56,927 nucleotides of DNA from contig JALMLS010000244.1 of assembly GCA_038496445.1 (NCBI GenBank), forward strand, positions 1 through 56,927, given 5' to 3'. This DNA comes from Trichosphaerium sp. ATCC 40318. Taxonomy: Eukaryota; Discosea; Flabellinia; Trichosidae. The notes under the pieces were generated by a model that did no database searches, had not been told where the DNA came from, and saw only the letters and a list, made by a program, of their open reading frames with translations. Positions 21,151-32,118 of this stretch are shown here, in pieces (the stretch's first letter is position 1; every line of letters starts with the position of its first letter). Made by a program: the position numbers and the translations under genes.

Positions 21151-23182
21151 TTATGCTTGCTTTGCTTTTGCAGTGTAACCCAAGTGTAAACCTTGAGCAA
21201 CCAACATACCAAACCCTGCAATGGCAGCAGGCACACCAATTACCAGGGAAGAAACCTACAACTGGAGTCAGTAATGTACTGCAGTAGGTAGTCTCCTTTT
21301 TACGTACCAGAGTATTAGTAGGATCTACTAGACCGCTGGCAGCAACGCCGACGGAAGTGATTGTGAAAGCGGCAACAAATGATATGAAAGAAATACCATA
21401 GCTAACAGCGCCAGCAGGCGCACTAGTACTCTCTGGTGCAGATTGAATCGGAGCTGGTGTAGGCGATGAAGTATCACTGACAGCATTTTTTGCTTCAGCA
21501 AGGGCAGACACGAGATACTCTTTAACTTTTGCGGCTTTCTCTATTGCACTACAAAAAAATTAACAGAGCGTCCTTACATAGCCACGTGATGGTACCTTAG
21601 GGAACTATCCGCTCCACAATATTGTTTAAAATCGGCGTCAAACAATGTAGAAAGTTCAGTTGCTATGCTATCTTGACCGCCAGCTACAGGTGCTTCAACA
21701 GGTGCTTGTGACTTAGACTGAGCCTTCTAGAAACCAGTAAAACAAACGAATTCTGTGGTTTGTTTTTCGTACGTACAGCTTTCTTCAACGACGCTTGTAA
21801 TTCAGAAATTGTTTGCTCCTTTTCGGCATTTTCTGTGGTAATACGCTTCAACTCCTCGTCTTTAGCATGAAGGACACTTGATTGTTCTTCAAGAGCAGCT
21901 GTGTTACGTTCCAACGCTTCTTGCATTGCTTCAACATCTTCTTTAAGTTCATCGATTTCGCTAGTATCAACTGGAGCTGCTGGGGCAGCTTTTACTTCTT
22001 TAGGCTTTTCTTGTTTGCTTAATTCTGCATTTTCTGCTCGGAGATTATCTAATTCTTTTTGTAGCTTTGCTACAGTCTCATCGCGTTTCTTTAGTTTATC
22101 CTCATTTTCCTATCACATCAGTTGTTAGAAGGATAACTCGTGTAAAATTAAGAAAAACGTTTTTCGAAGCGTCAAAAGTTTGAAACGGCTGATTTTGGTG
22201 TTTTTAGACGCACCTGTGCACGTGTGAAGGCATCAGAGTGTTCTTGGGTCACTTTGTTAAGAAGTTGTCGGAGTTCTTCCGTTTCAGAAGTTTTAGAGCC
22301 GCTCTTTAGCTTGGACTTGCTTGGTTGTTTTTTTGGCTTTGGCTTTTTATCTTTACTGCTTGTCTTTGGACTAACATGCTTGGAGCTGGTTTTCTTTTCT
22401 AATTTCTTTGATGAATCTTCCTCTGGTTCTGCTTTAGCTTCAGTTTCAGCTTCGCTTTTTTTTAATTCATCATCTAAGCTATCTCCAAAATACTAAAAAT
22501 ATGCTTAATACATGCACGCCATCATTTTGTAACTTTGTAGAACGATAAAAAACAAACAATTGGATTGTGACATTTTCTCGGTACCTTGATCGATACTTTG
22601 AGTTCTCCGGATACCTTATCCTTATCCTTACGTTTTCTAAGCGTTTGCCAACCACTTACTTCATCTACAAAATAATTAATAAATTAATGATAATTATTGT
22701 TGTTTCCAAAAAAAATGTGAGTAACAAGATCGTACGTTTCATTAAATATGCTACTTTGAAGGAGAGTTGCCCCTGTAGTAAAGCGGTTACTTAGATACCC
22801 GAAAAAACAAAAAGGTCAATAATGACGCTATACCATGAAGTCTTTCCCAAACGCGTCGTCGTCCCACATAAGGAGGTTAATTTCGCTGTCTTCAGATACG
22901 CGACTCATCGGAACTGCAAACGATTCCTACGCGCAATTAGCAACGGCTATACACCCCCACACAACGGGTAAAGCGTATACGCACATTAAAGATTGGGGTC
23001 AGTGTGTTGGGAATGATTTTCGTTTTATCGATCTTTTTAGACCCCACTCTGATGTTAACATACGGATCACTTGTGCCTATGCAAGTTATTAGTTTTTACA
23101 GGTAAAACAAAAACGTACCATCACTATCGTGGGCGTAAAGATCGCGGCCTTCGATAATCCTAATTAGAAACCCTCCGCTCAT
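21151..23182 (-). CDS. C2-domain protein with long coiled coil and C-terminal membrane hairpin
   Basis: The ATG at 23182 gives MSGGFLIRIIEGRDLYAHDS, spliced (GTACGTTTTT) to GTSDPYVNIRVGSKKIDKTK. Further exons have ESFAVPMSRVSEDSEIN, LLMWDDDAFGKDFMG and GWQTLRKRKDKDKVSGEL: a complete C2 beta sandwich with the calcium-site aspartates (HDSDG/SDPY, WDDDAFGKD). A Lys/Glu/Ser-rich linker follows (22240-22490), then about 100 residues of coiled coil (21750-22110; DELKEDVEAMQEALERNT). The C-terminus has two hydrophobic helices, SFISFVAAFTITSVGVAASG and, after an intron starting GTACGTAAAA, SSLVIGVPAAIAGFGMLVAQ, ending AKAKQA at TAA 21151. A calcium/lipid-binding C2 domain tethered to a membrane by a hairpin suggests a contact-site or vesicle tether. 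No exact family recognised. Confidence 0.78.
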
Positions 23183-23435
23183 TTGTTGGTTGAGGTGTTG
23201 TGGCAAAGAATGAATAATAATTCAAAATAAAGCGGGTCTCTATAAGTAAACAATATGGTTGACGTCACTTGTGTGCGCACTAACACGAGTGTATGTCAAC
23301 TAAAAGCTCTTCAATGTTTCACTGATTAATGCTGATGTGGACAGTTGATAAAATATTCTGCAAGGAGTACAAAGAAATAAGGCAACAATACTAATGTCGT
23401 TACTTTATTTTAATTGAAATCAAACTGATACGAGC

Positions 23436-24008
23436 TCACGCAACGCGGAGTATTATATGTACACCGGAAGAAGTGTCACAAACTTCACTAATTTGTCCAA
23501 CTTTAAGAGCGAAACTACACTACGGTTAATACGTACTACGCGTAAAGATTCACGTACGAGGCTTGTTCGAAAGGTAGATGCATTTCACCTGAGTAAAAGT
23601 AAGAAAACATGCTCTAATTAAACAAAAAGCGCGCCTCTGCCAAAGAAACCTAAATCACCACCTCTTTTGGCTGACGAGCAATCGCTGAACTCTTTGGCAA
23701 TGTCAACAAATTGTTTTTCCCCAGATGTTATTTGAGCGCGATAGCCTACGTCTGTGAGTGATACTTGGCATAACTGGAACGTTTAGAGCCGGAGTAGTTC
23801 CGTTACCTTTTAATATTTCTAAAGCTTCGTCCTTGGTTCTAGTTACATTGTCTTGGCGCCAACTACGTGGGTTTCTATACAAAAACGTCCATTAATAGAT
23901 GCAATGTCCCTCAAGCACTCCTTACCGTACGGCGTTGTGTTTAACTAGAATATGGGAGCAGCGTACTTTGGTTGTCATTTGATTACTCTTGCACTGAAAC
24001 TTAAACAT
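23436..24008 (-). CDS. PIN1: Pin1-type parvulin peptidyl-prolyl isomerase without WW domain
   Basis: The ATG at 24008 (MFKFQCKSNQMTTKV) leads straight into RCSHILVKHNAVR; there is no WW domain, as in plant Pin1-type enzymes. Splicing at GTAAGGAGT gives NPRSWRQDNVTRTKDEALEI, then GYRAQITSGEKQFVDIAKEF, SDCSSAKRGGDLGFFGRG, EMHLPFEQAS and FALKVGQISEVCDTSSGVHI, ending LRVA and TGA at 23436. Active-site residues are all present: the catalytic Cys (SDCSSA), both His (SHILVKH and SGVHII), and the basic cluster binding phospho-Ser/Thr (KH...R...RSWR). Pin1 isomerises pSer/pThr-Pro bonds in many signalling proteins. The junction FFGRG|EMHLP appears to use a GC donor (GCGCGC, 23634). Confidence 0.88.
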
Positions 24009-24083
24009 GGATAATTTAAGTGAGATGATTTTATTATACAGTTTTCTTTTTTTTTTTGACATTTAACGCAATGACACTCCTGG

Positions 24084-25973
24084 TTACTCACCAAAACTTG
24101 GTACGTAAACCTCCACGCGTATGTCTAACTCTTGTAGACATATCTCAGCGCATTTTAGACGCAAAACGTTGAATGCGTGTACTGTGTTTCTATAGCCTGC
24201 GTATGCGTTCAAATATTCCCTCATGCAATCGGCATACCTTCCTTCGGCCTTGGCAAATGCGAGAGCTGCTTCTAAGTGGAAATTAAGAACGATTTTATCT
24301 CATTTCATTTAGTACACTTGCCTGTGAATTGATTGTTTTTATGGACATATCCTATCGCTCCTTTTGTCCTCGCACGTTCATCAAAGGCTTGTTTCCATTC
24401 CAAAATTTTATTTTTAACTTCTTGATCTTCCAAACTCTCACGTAGTTGCAGTATGAGCTTTAACAATCCTTGTGAAATATTATTATTCTAAAATCATTTG
24501 TTAGTAGTTTGTCTATACTATAGTAACATACAGTATCTACATAAGATGATCTAAAGGCTTTCATCATCATATCAAACTCTTTAATATATCTTGCTATGAT
24601 ATCATGTAATTCAGCATCCTCGGTTTGTAGTGCCTCAAAGAATATAGATAACTTATTTAACGCTTCGTCAGAAGAGTGCTGTGCAAAAATATATGTAAAA
24701 TCTTCATGACTAAAGTGAAATTAATCCAACAAGTACCAGCAAAGAGAGCACGGCTTGGTACTTACTCCATAGAAAATATGACTTGAGCAAAAGGCATTAA
24801 TAGGCTCGTTATTTCTTCGTTTAATCTGACACACTGACGATCAAGTTTTCGAGCACTCTCAAGGATAGGAACTAAAGGATTATTGTTTAGTATCAGTTCA
24901 GTTGCTATTGTTTAAAAGTACCATTACGAAACTTTTCGTAAGTTGCTTTTTTTGTACAGTAATTGAGTTGTGCTTCTCGTGTATCGTTTGTAGATTCAGC
25001 TATTCTTCTAGATTTTCTCAATATATTAAAACCTTGAACAGCATGTCTAAGACTTTCAGAGTACGTCTGTCCATGATTAGTTTCATTTGATGTGTAGTAT
25101 TCATACTGACTTGGTTGTACCTTTTTAATTTGCGTTATATCACGTAAGACACGAATGTTTTCAGCTGTGACATAATGAAGATGTTCTATCAAGCCTGGCA
25201 TCTGGTCCAACAGCTTTACAATAGGATGATTTTCAAAACGCCCTAAATCCAAATATTAGTTTATAGTTGATTGTATCAACCTTTCTTACGTGATAATCTA
25301 GTTATACCCTTACTTGCAACCGCAGCTACCTGTCCATTTTGAGCAGCATGTGCTATTAAGTGTCAATTTGGCATTTTTTGTTGTTTTTTTCTGACACGTG
25401 ATTAGAAGTTTCAACATACCTAAACCGTGTACGTAAACCTTGGCTCTACCAAGTGCCTCTTTAACACACGTTATAAATTGAACTACAAACTCATAATCAA
25501 TACAATTAGGAAAGCCCTACGCAATTTTGAACGAACACGCGAATAACGTTTACGCAAAAACAAAGGTATGTACCTGCGCTAACGTGTCCACGATACGTAT
25601 AAGGTTATCAACGTATCTACGCGAATATTTAGCTCCTCAAGGTTTTGATTGACACATACTGTACGTAGCTAGGTGCTCTACCATCCGTGTTCTGCTACAC
25701 AGTTAAGGGACGATTATTCACATTGAATGAAGTAAATTGTAATGGGCGGATCAAGGATACTGCTTTGGCGCCTATTTCAGAGGCTTCTTCGCGTATTTCA
25801 AGCAAGTATTTCAAAATCATTTGTATTGCGTCGTATACTGGCTCCAGATCACTTTTGTACTTACGTACAAGACGCTCCTCGAACCATTTGCCGAAAGACC
25901 ACAGAGAAACCAATTTTATCTTTACATCCGTTGATTGGTGAACTTGTGGTTTTTCCGCCACCACCTTTTGCAT
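24084..25973 (-). CDS. Large all-helical protein, family not recognised
   Basis: The most likely start is the ATG at 25973 (MQKVVAEKPQ). Seven or eight exons follow: WSFGKWFEERLVRKYKSDLE, YSRRYVDNLIRIVDTLAQ, IDYEFVVQFITCVKEALGRA, HPIVKLLDQMPGLIEHLHYV, VPILESARKLDRQCVRLNEE, FAQHSSDEALNKLSIFFEAL, LIARYIKEFD-type helices, LEDQEVKNKILEWKQAFDER and AALAFAKAEGRYADCMREYL, ending VPSFGE and TAA at 24084. The composition is nearly all alpha with long amphipathic helices, reminiscent of BAR-like or other coiled scaffolds, but no diagnostic motif is seen. One intron (5' end at 24321) starts GCAAGT. The junction after GAKA near 25755 is unresolved because an inverted duplicated block lies there. It is 75 bp upstream of Pin1 on the same strand. 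Confidence 0.6.
25569..25740 (-). repeat. Partner of the 18.6-kb duplicated, part-inverted fragment
   Basis: It contains the exon YSRRYVDNLIRIVDTLAQ of the helical gene and its upstream intron sequence. Block 25569-25680 matches 18684-18796 in reverse complement; block 25680-25740 matches 18628-18683 in direct orientation. Since the exon is in frame with its neighbours here, this locus is the likely source. Confidence 0.7.
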
Positions 25974-26161
25974 CTCTACAATGTCAGCAGAGAATAAACC
26001 GACAAAACTCGCGGCTCCAGTCAAGTTCGTTCTTTAAAAGGCTAATTACACTTTTATAGCCGCCCAACGCGTAATTAGTATGATTTCAGGATGACAACGT
26101 TTGTTTCTGTTGTTGTAAACAAAATGTCATTACCGCAGTTCGAAATAGCCCCACGACACTA

Positions 26162-28640
26162 ATGAGAGTATCAAGTACGTATAAGCTGCGTTTGTACAAC
26201 TATTGTACAGTAAAAAAGTTCTTAACCCAATCAACGCGCAGCCAAGCTTCGAAAACAAGTGAGTTTCACTTTGAAAGACAAAAAACGCAAAAGTGTCCAA
26301 CAATCGCTTAACAGCCTTGGCGCATCACTTCGTGTTCAAATATTAGATGACTGGTACAAAGTGACATCAACAGAAATACGTACCCATGCCGATAAAGCAG
26401 TGAGCAACGAGTACGATTTCACACGTGACATTTTTTTATGATAACATAATCCCAATCTTCTAATGCATTGATTAGGTACAAAGATAATCCAATGTTGTTT
26501 CTTTCATCTTATCCCCAACATACATGGAATACAAAAAAACTAGCAATAGCAGGGTACGTTCTAGCATGGACAATATTGTTTCGGGAGTCTTACTGTGTAG
26601 TAGACACATTCATAGTTCGTATTGGACTGCTGAAAATATATACGAGATTCTCGATGATATCGCAAGAGATTTCAGAATCAAAGCACTGGATGATTGGTAC
26701 AAAGTTAAAATTACAACTCTACAGAGTCATAAAGCTGGAAAAGCACTACTAACATTGTACGCCAACATTACTTGGAGCCGCAGTCTCTTATTCATTCCTT
26801 AGTCACAACAACTCTATGGCATCTTTACTGCTTTCTACATATAAAGACTACGAGTGGGTAGCTGCTAGGTTAGAGTAAGTTATTCACAATCTCAATAATA
26901 TGAACCCGCCTCATCTTTTGCAGACCACGCAAAACAAGTAAATCTAATGATAGTCGCCACACAATGAACGCAATTGGTAAAATACTAAACGTTAAAACTT
27001 TGGACGATTGGTATAATATAACATCACAACAAGCATCCTTGAATGGTGCAAGATCGTTAATACAAACGTAGAAGATGCTACTCTTACATGTTTGAACTAA
27101 CTACATTTCAGGCATGGTTTATTCTATACTACAATACGGGCTGTATACCCAGAGTACTCGTGGAATCCTCTTTTATTTGCGTACGGGAAATTATGACGGT
27201 CAATTACTAAATATAAAGTTTAGGAGTGTACCTCGGTGTCACTGGCACTCTGTAGACAATCAACGTGATATGTTAGTATTCATGTCGCAGAAGCTCCAAG
27301 TAAAAACATTAGAAGGGTGGTACACTATCACAAATCAAGACATTCTCGATTTGGGCGGATCAAGCATAATGTCGATGTAATATTCAAAAAAATTTCTCAT
27401 TTTTTTCTCATCATTCATAGATATAAAGGTTCCTTGTCACGTGCCCTAGTGTCAATATTCGCTGATTACGATTGGGTAAAATGGAAATTTACGTACGCGT
27501 GCAACTTATTATTACTTTTTTGTTCACGTGATAAATCAGAAACACGCCAAAACAATTCCACGACGAAAACGAATTATATAGTAACAAGATGGAGTTTGTC
27601 GCAGAACAACTTGGAGTCAAACTTTTTTCGGATTGGTATGCTGTATCAATGCGAGATGTATATACTGTAGATAACGCTGGTCCATTGATAGGAAATAGGT
27701 AGAAAGAGCCATGTTGCAATAGTTTGTTAATTTTTTTAGATACAATGGATCTATTATACAAGCTTTGAAGGCAAATTATCCTAGTGAACTATGGCACTTA
27801 GAAAAGTTTCTGTATGCTTGAAGCTTTTACTAAGAGGAGTATTGATATTTTCTAGTTATGACAATAGCCGCTATGGCTATATTGATCGTGCTACCTATAG
27901 CAAGCTGTACTATGAAATTGATGAGATGGTATTTGATAGCGCGTACGAGTTTGTCAACTTCGGGTTTTGTTATAGTCTTACTAGTGTATAGCAAGCAGCT
28001 TATTAAATTTAAACGGTTAATAAGGAACCTCAACATTACTAAATTGAAGCAATGGTATAGTATAACATGGAGTAATTTAATAGACACTGAAGGTGGATGG
28101 CTACTTCTCAAGTACGTAGCGAACGCTATAAAACCAAAAAGTAAACACTTATACTCAAAGATTTCGTGGCTCATTGAGACGTGCCTTGGAAGCTATTTAC
28201 CCTGGAGTTACATGGGATGCAAAACAATTCAAATTCTCGTAAGCTATTAATCAAATACTAAACTAAACAAGCAAAGGCATGCGCCCTCGGGTTATTGGTA
28301 TTCAAGGAACAACGTGTTACACTTTTTGCAGCATGTAGAAAGAAGCCTGCTGATCAAGTCTCCAAACGAATGGTGCGTTTAGTGCAATCTAATAAATCAA
28401 CTCTTAAGTATATTCCGAATAGGGCACGTGTATCTTTGATCCAAATTGTAGAGCTTGGCGGTACTAGTGTTGTATCAAAGTATCCACAAATACTGGAACG
28501 CCTCCACCCCAGTCATCCTTGGGATTGGTCTACGTTTGAATTGAGTGATAAACGTGCTTCTCAAAGGTACTTTAACTTTTTCTATCTATCTTAACTCTTA
28601 AAACAGGCAATTACTTGCTTGCACTCGTGAGATTCTGTGA
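26162..28640 (+). CDS. Tandem-repeat protein, ~7 copies of a 'WY-GG-SL-YP-W' domain
   Basis: About 14 exons from a probable ATG at 26162 to TGA at 28638. Each repeat reads hydrophobic-x-[DEKQ]-x-WY-x-[IV]-[TS], then GG-x-x-[LI]-[LM], then [YF]-x-x-S-[LI], a YP or FADY turn and a final W-x-x-x-[KR]-[FL]. Examples: ILDDWYKVTSTEI, TLDDWYNITSQQA, TLEGWYTITNQDILDLGG, LFSDWYAVSMRDV, KLKQWYSITWSNL. Spacers such as HWHSVDNQRDMLVFMSQKL link them, and the last repeat ends STFELSDKRASQRQLLACT. I recall similar repeats from hypothetical proteins of other unicellular eukaryotes and fungi but no named family. Almost every intron is phase 2, and one falls just before the [YF]-x-x-S of each of the first six repeats. 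Function unknown; a nucleic-acid-binding module is one guess. Confidence 0.75.
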
Positions 28641-30015
28641 TAGTTGAGAACAGATCGGAGCACATTTAAATGACTCAGTTTGGGTGAGTTTAAGCGACGT
28701 AACGATCATGCTGGTCTCTTATTGATTACAATGCCACTCAAAACCATACCATACTGCATTTGTAGAAGAGCAAGAAGCATAAAGTAAACTCTTTATGGAT
28801 AGTAAAATTTTATTTCACAGCTCTTGAACTTACATTATCTTCAAATGACTTACAAAAGTTTACCTGTAAACACCTGTGTTGCTACAAGGTATTATAAATC
28901 GGAAATGCTCAAAGCATCTTTTTGAAGAACATAGTCACAATTTTATGTGTGAACGTTAAAGTCAGTTTTAACAAATCCAAAGTCATTCGGCACCTATCAC
29001 TAGTAATTCTCCAGGATGTTGTTTTTGATCAACCTAAATGATTAGCTGAAAGTTTATGGTCATAGAAGTCATGAGAATAGGTTTATCACAACGTGGAGCA
29101 CCAAAAATGTTGCAATTGAGTGTAAATTTTTTTTACCACTTTGGTTTTGTTGCATTTGTGGTCTGTCAATCAATACCTGTCTGTTTCCTTGCTTGCTAAG
29201 GTTCACTGTACTACAATATCTTTATGATAATGATATTTTCTTGTTTTCTACCTTTTCCGGGGTCAGGTAAGCACGTCCTTAAAAAACTTTTGTATAAAGT
29301 TCGTTACACATCACTGAACCAAAGGTTTACAAAAATTTCTAAGAAAGTCACTGCTACAAGATACAAGAAATAATGCCGACAAGGCTTGATTCAACACGTA
29401 ATACATACGTACCCTCAAAGGTTAACTTTTCGTCATTTACATAAAGAGGTAAGTACCTTCCCAGGATTCTTCTCTACTGATTGTTAAAGTTTTGTTTGTT
29501 CAGTTTACCGCTTAGAGTTACAAGCTACACGCCCGAACCGCAGGTTCACTCAAACCAGGGTCTTGATGACGGGATCATCATCAATGACAGTAAGGTTCAC
29601 TGAGGAGACTTCCTAATTTGGGCTAAGCAAGTCCCAGCTGTTAATGGAACTGACAAGTCTTAAAGTCTCACAACGTGGGATAAACGGCTGTCTGGCACAA
29701 AGTATGGAGAAGTTCAAAGGCAGTTGGAGGTCAAATAGCGAACAAAAGCAATGTAGTAGAGGGAAAACAATTTATTATAGGTCAGTGAACTGTTGATGAC
29801 GTAGAACATTGAGCGTGTAGCATTTGAATAAAATTTTGTAAATGTTGGTCACCGAGAGTAGTAAACCTAATATGCATTAGAAGTGAGAAAATAGCAAAAC
29901 AGATTCAACAAAAAAGGGTTGTACGTGTTGGAAAAGGATCAACAAGAGCCAAACATAGCCAAAGCAAGAGTAAGGTGCACAAAGGCTCAGTTAGTGATTG
30001 GATTTAAGAAAGTTA

Positions 30016-30131
30016 CGACATACCAATTGCAAAACAATCGAAAAGAAATCCAAGTGAGAATATAAAGAAAGTTAGTACTTGATAAAAACAAAAGAAAGAC
30101 GTACCGATTGCGAAGCAATCGAAAGAGAATG
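30016..30131. repeat. Imperfect direct repeat, two ~33-bp copies
   Basis: GACATACCAATTGCAAAACA (from about 30017) recurs as GACGTACCGATTGCGAAGCA (from about 30100), each followed by ATCGAAA(A/G). The second copy contains the small inverted repeat GATTGC-gaa-GCAATC. Confidence 0.6.
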
Positions 30132-30210
30132 CCAAGATTGAGTCCTATAATGTAAGCAAGGTTGTAATAGTATTTATTAGGAAGCTATTCAGATGATTGA
30201 AGAAGAGCTA

Positions 30211-30261
30211 TTTCATAAGAAGTGCTATTTTATAAGAAGTGCTAATATATAAGAAGTGCTA
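30211..30261. repeat. Three 17-bp tandem repeats (TATAAGAAGTGCTA core)
   Basis: Three consecutive units at 30211-30227, 30228-30244 and 30245-30261 share ATAAGAAGTGCTA with variation in the first four bases. The core GAAGTGCTA also occurs twice near 6330-6360. Confidence 0.8.
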
Positions 30262-31066
30262 TAAGATCCTACAAAAAGGGGTTAGCAACAAAGGCACATT
30301 TCAATGCCACAATATTGCTTAAGCACTGTAAGAAGCCGCCTGATTCGCATGGTGAAAATACGCTTGTTGATTTCTTGCAAGCGTTTTGTGCTTCTATATC
30401 AGAGCGCCCATAGTCAGATCTGCTATACATCCTGCTGGTCTGTTTCCCAGCTGCAAACGACTTTGCGGTATCACGTCAATACGAAGCCATTACTACATTC
30501 ACAAAGCATAGTTAGTGTTTTGCAAACTTCTTAGTAGATTTGCCAATAAGAAACAGTCAATATTATAGAGGTATTTTGTTCATGGTTGCATTGGAAAGTA
30601 TGTTGTGAAGGCCATATGCCGAAAACAATCTAAAAAAAAAAGAAAAGGAAAAACACCAAAGGGAAATAAAGGATGCGTCTCTGGCTTCGTTGACCCATCT
30701 AAGAGCTTATAGCGTTTACAAGAGAATGTGACATAGTGACACCAAACGCAGGCTCTGATTTTTTGCTTGTAGGAACCACGGAAACTAAATAAAAAGAGTA
30801 ATACACAATGTAACAAGCATTTTTAAATCCAACAAGTTTCACAACAAAATGAATCATACCCACTACCTTATATTGTGCGTACTCAACTAGGTCAACGCAT
30901 GCTCCATGATAATAAAAAAAGCGAAAACAGCATTGCACACTGTGTTTGTCACTGCCATGGAGATATCAACCAGTGTCAACGACAAAAAAAAACAAATATA
31001 GCGTAAGCAATATAAATGTTGACAAACGACGGTTTAGGTCTTTTTGTTTGTGTGGTCATTGGTTCC

Positions 31067-31508
31067 CTACATGGCTATCAGTAACATGTTTGAGAAACGT
31101 GTATGTACGTAACGTATGCGACCAAGCGTGTGGTGAGTGCGGCCAATCGCAGGTTGGTAAATCAGCATTTGTAACACCCTCGCTGACTTTTGGTTAGGCT
31201 CGTAGACAATAATCTCCTTCTTCTTACCAGCCACTAGCACCTTCCCACTGGACACAACAAAAAAAAACAAAGACTCAGTATTTTGTTTTTGAGCTTTTGT
31301 TGTTCGCACCAGCACTCGCCAGTTGGGTCTTTGTCCTCTCGCCATCCTGTGCACGCAAGTTAATATCAAAAAAAAACCCAATAAAAAAGTAGAATTTGTC
31401 AAAAAACACGTACTCTATCTCTTCCTTAGTCACGTTCCCAATGATGTCGCAAGTCTCATCTTGACTGACTTCTGAAAAAAACATGGTGTCTACTTGAAAT
31501 TTAAACAT
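31067..31508 (-). CDS. Unrecognised protein of ~130 residues
   Basis: The ATG at 31508 begins MFKFQVDTMFFSEVSQDE, with an exon ending at a GTACGTG donor (about 31413). An acceptor CACAG at about 31348 continues in frame as MARGQRPNWRVLVRTTKAQK, then SSGKVLVAGKKKEIIVYEPN and QKSARVLQMLIYQPA. The alternating strands (KVLVAG-KKKEIIVYE) look like a small beta-rich domain, perhaps PH-like, but this is a guess. The 3' end after RTHHTLG is uncertain. A weak ORF at 30699-30938 on the same strand may be a downstream exon. Confidence 0.45.
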
Positions 31509-31831
31509 ACTACTCTTAAAATTGCAGTATCTTTGCCTTGATTCAGCAAAGCCCACATGGATGCCTCAAAGCAAGAATACAAGTAGATATCTAACAAAAA
31601 AAAAAGTAGAATTCCAAAAACTGTTCACGTGGAACGTGCTTAAACCCAGTATTGACGTGCCTTTGCTTTTAACACAAGAGAATGGAAGATACTATGGCTG
31701 ATATGGTACTTTCTACACAGAATTAGCATGATAGGAAAATTTCAAAGGAGTCTCAGTGATACCTGTGTCCAGTTATCCTTTGAAACGTTGATGTTTGCAT
31801 ATTACAGTTGTGTTTAGCCTAATACAAACAA

Positions 31832-32118
31832 TTAGTTACAATATACGATAAACAAGTGGGCTTTGGTACGGAGTTGCTGCTGTATGAAGAGAATTGTATT
31901 GAAGTGATTGATTCCTACTTCACGGGGTTTTTGAGCACCAAATAGCACGTGAAGCATGTATGCTGTGTCTAGTTTTTGAACCCCTACACTCAAGCTTTTC
32001 TTTGGTGATATCAATGCCGTTGCATATGTAATGCCACTGTTTTTTCTTACACTATTGTTAGCATCACAGTGGCTCATGCATTTAGGAAAGCTGTACCTGT
32101 TGTTTGTGCTCATTGAAA
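31832..32118 (-). pseudogene. Fragment resembling the first exon of the short HEPN-like genes, followed by an unrelated ORF
   Basis: On the minus strand at 32118, ATGAGCACAAACAACAGGT is identical over 19 nt to the start of the gene at 18938 (MSTNNR plus splice donor), and the following GTACAG matches the donor of the gene at 40776. Downstream the frame stays open for about 90 codons but shows no acceptor and no HEPN-like sequence. It also covers the second copy of the palindromic element (31918-31954). Probably a relic of a further family member; the downstream ORF may be chance. Confidence 0.35.
31918..31954. repeat. Second copy of the CTTCACG...CGTGAAG palindrome
   Basis: Left arm CTTCACG at 31918-31924, right arm CGTGAAG at 31948-31954. 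It shares CACGTGAAGCATGTATG (17 bp) with 8517-8533. Arms are shorter here because of mismatches. Confidence 0.55.

Larger units (their letters stand above)
28641..30600. other. Gene-poor stretch with small repeats
   Basis: No coding exon I can support; stop codons are dense in all frames. It contains the two 33-bp imperfect copies at 30016-30131 and the 17-bp tandem array at 30211-30261. No terminal repeats, reverse transcriptase or transposase motifs were found, so I do not call a mobile element. Confidence 0.5.

Noticed and set aside
22835-23092. 85-codon plus-strand ORF
   Set aside because: It is antisense to the C2-domain exons of the minus-strand gene, which carry clear C2 motifs.
23940-24008. 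Pin1 start at a possible upstream WW-domain exon
   Set aside because: The sequence upstream of 24008 runs into the stop of the neighbouring gene after 75 bp and has no WW-like W-x(20-23)-W pattern.
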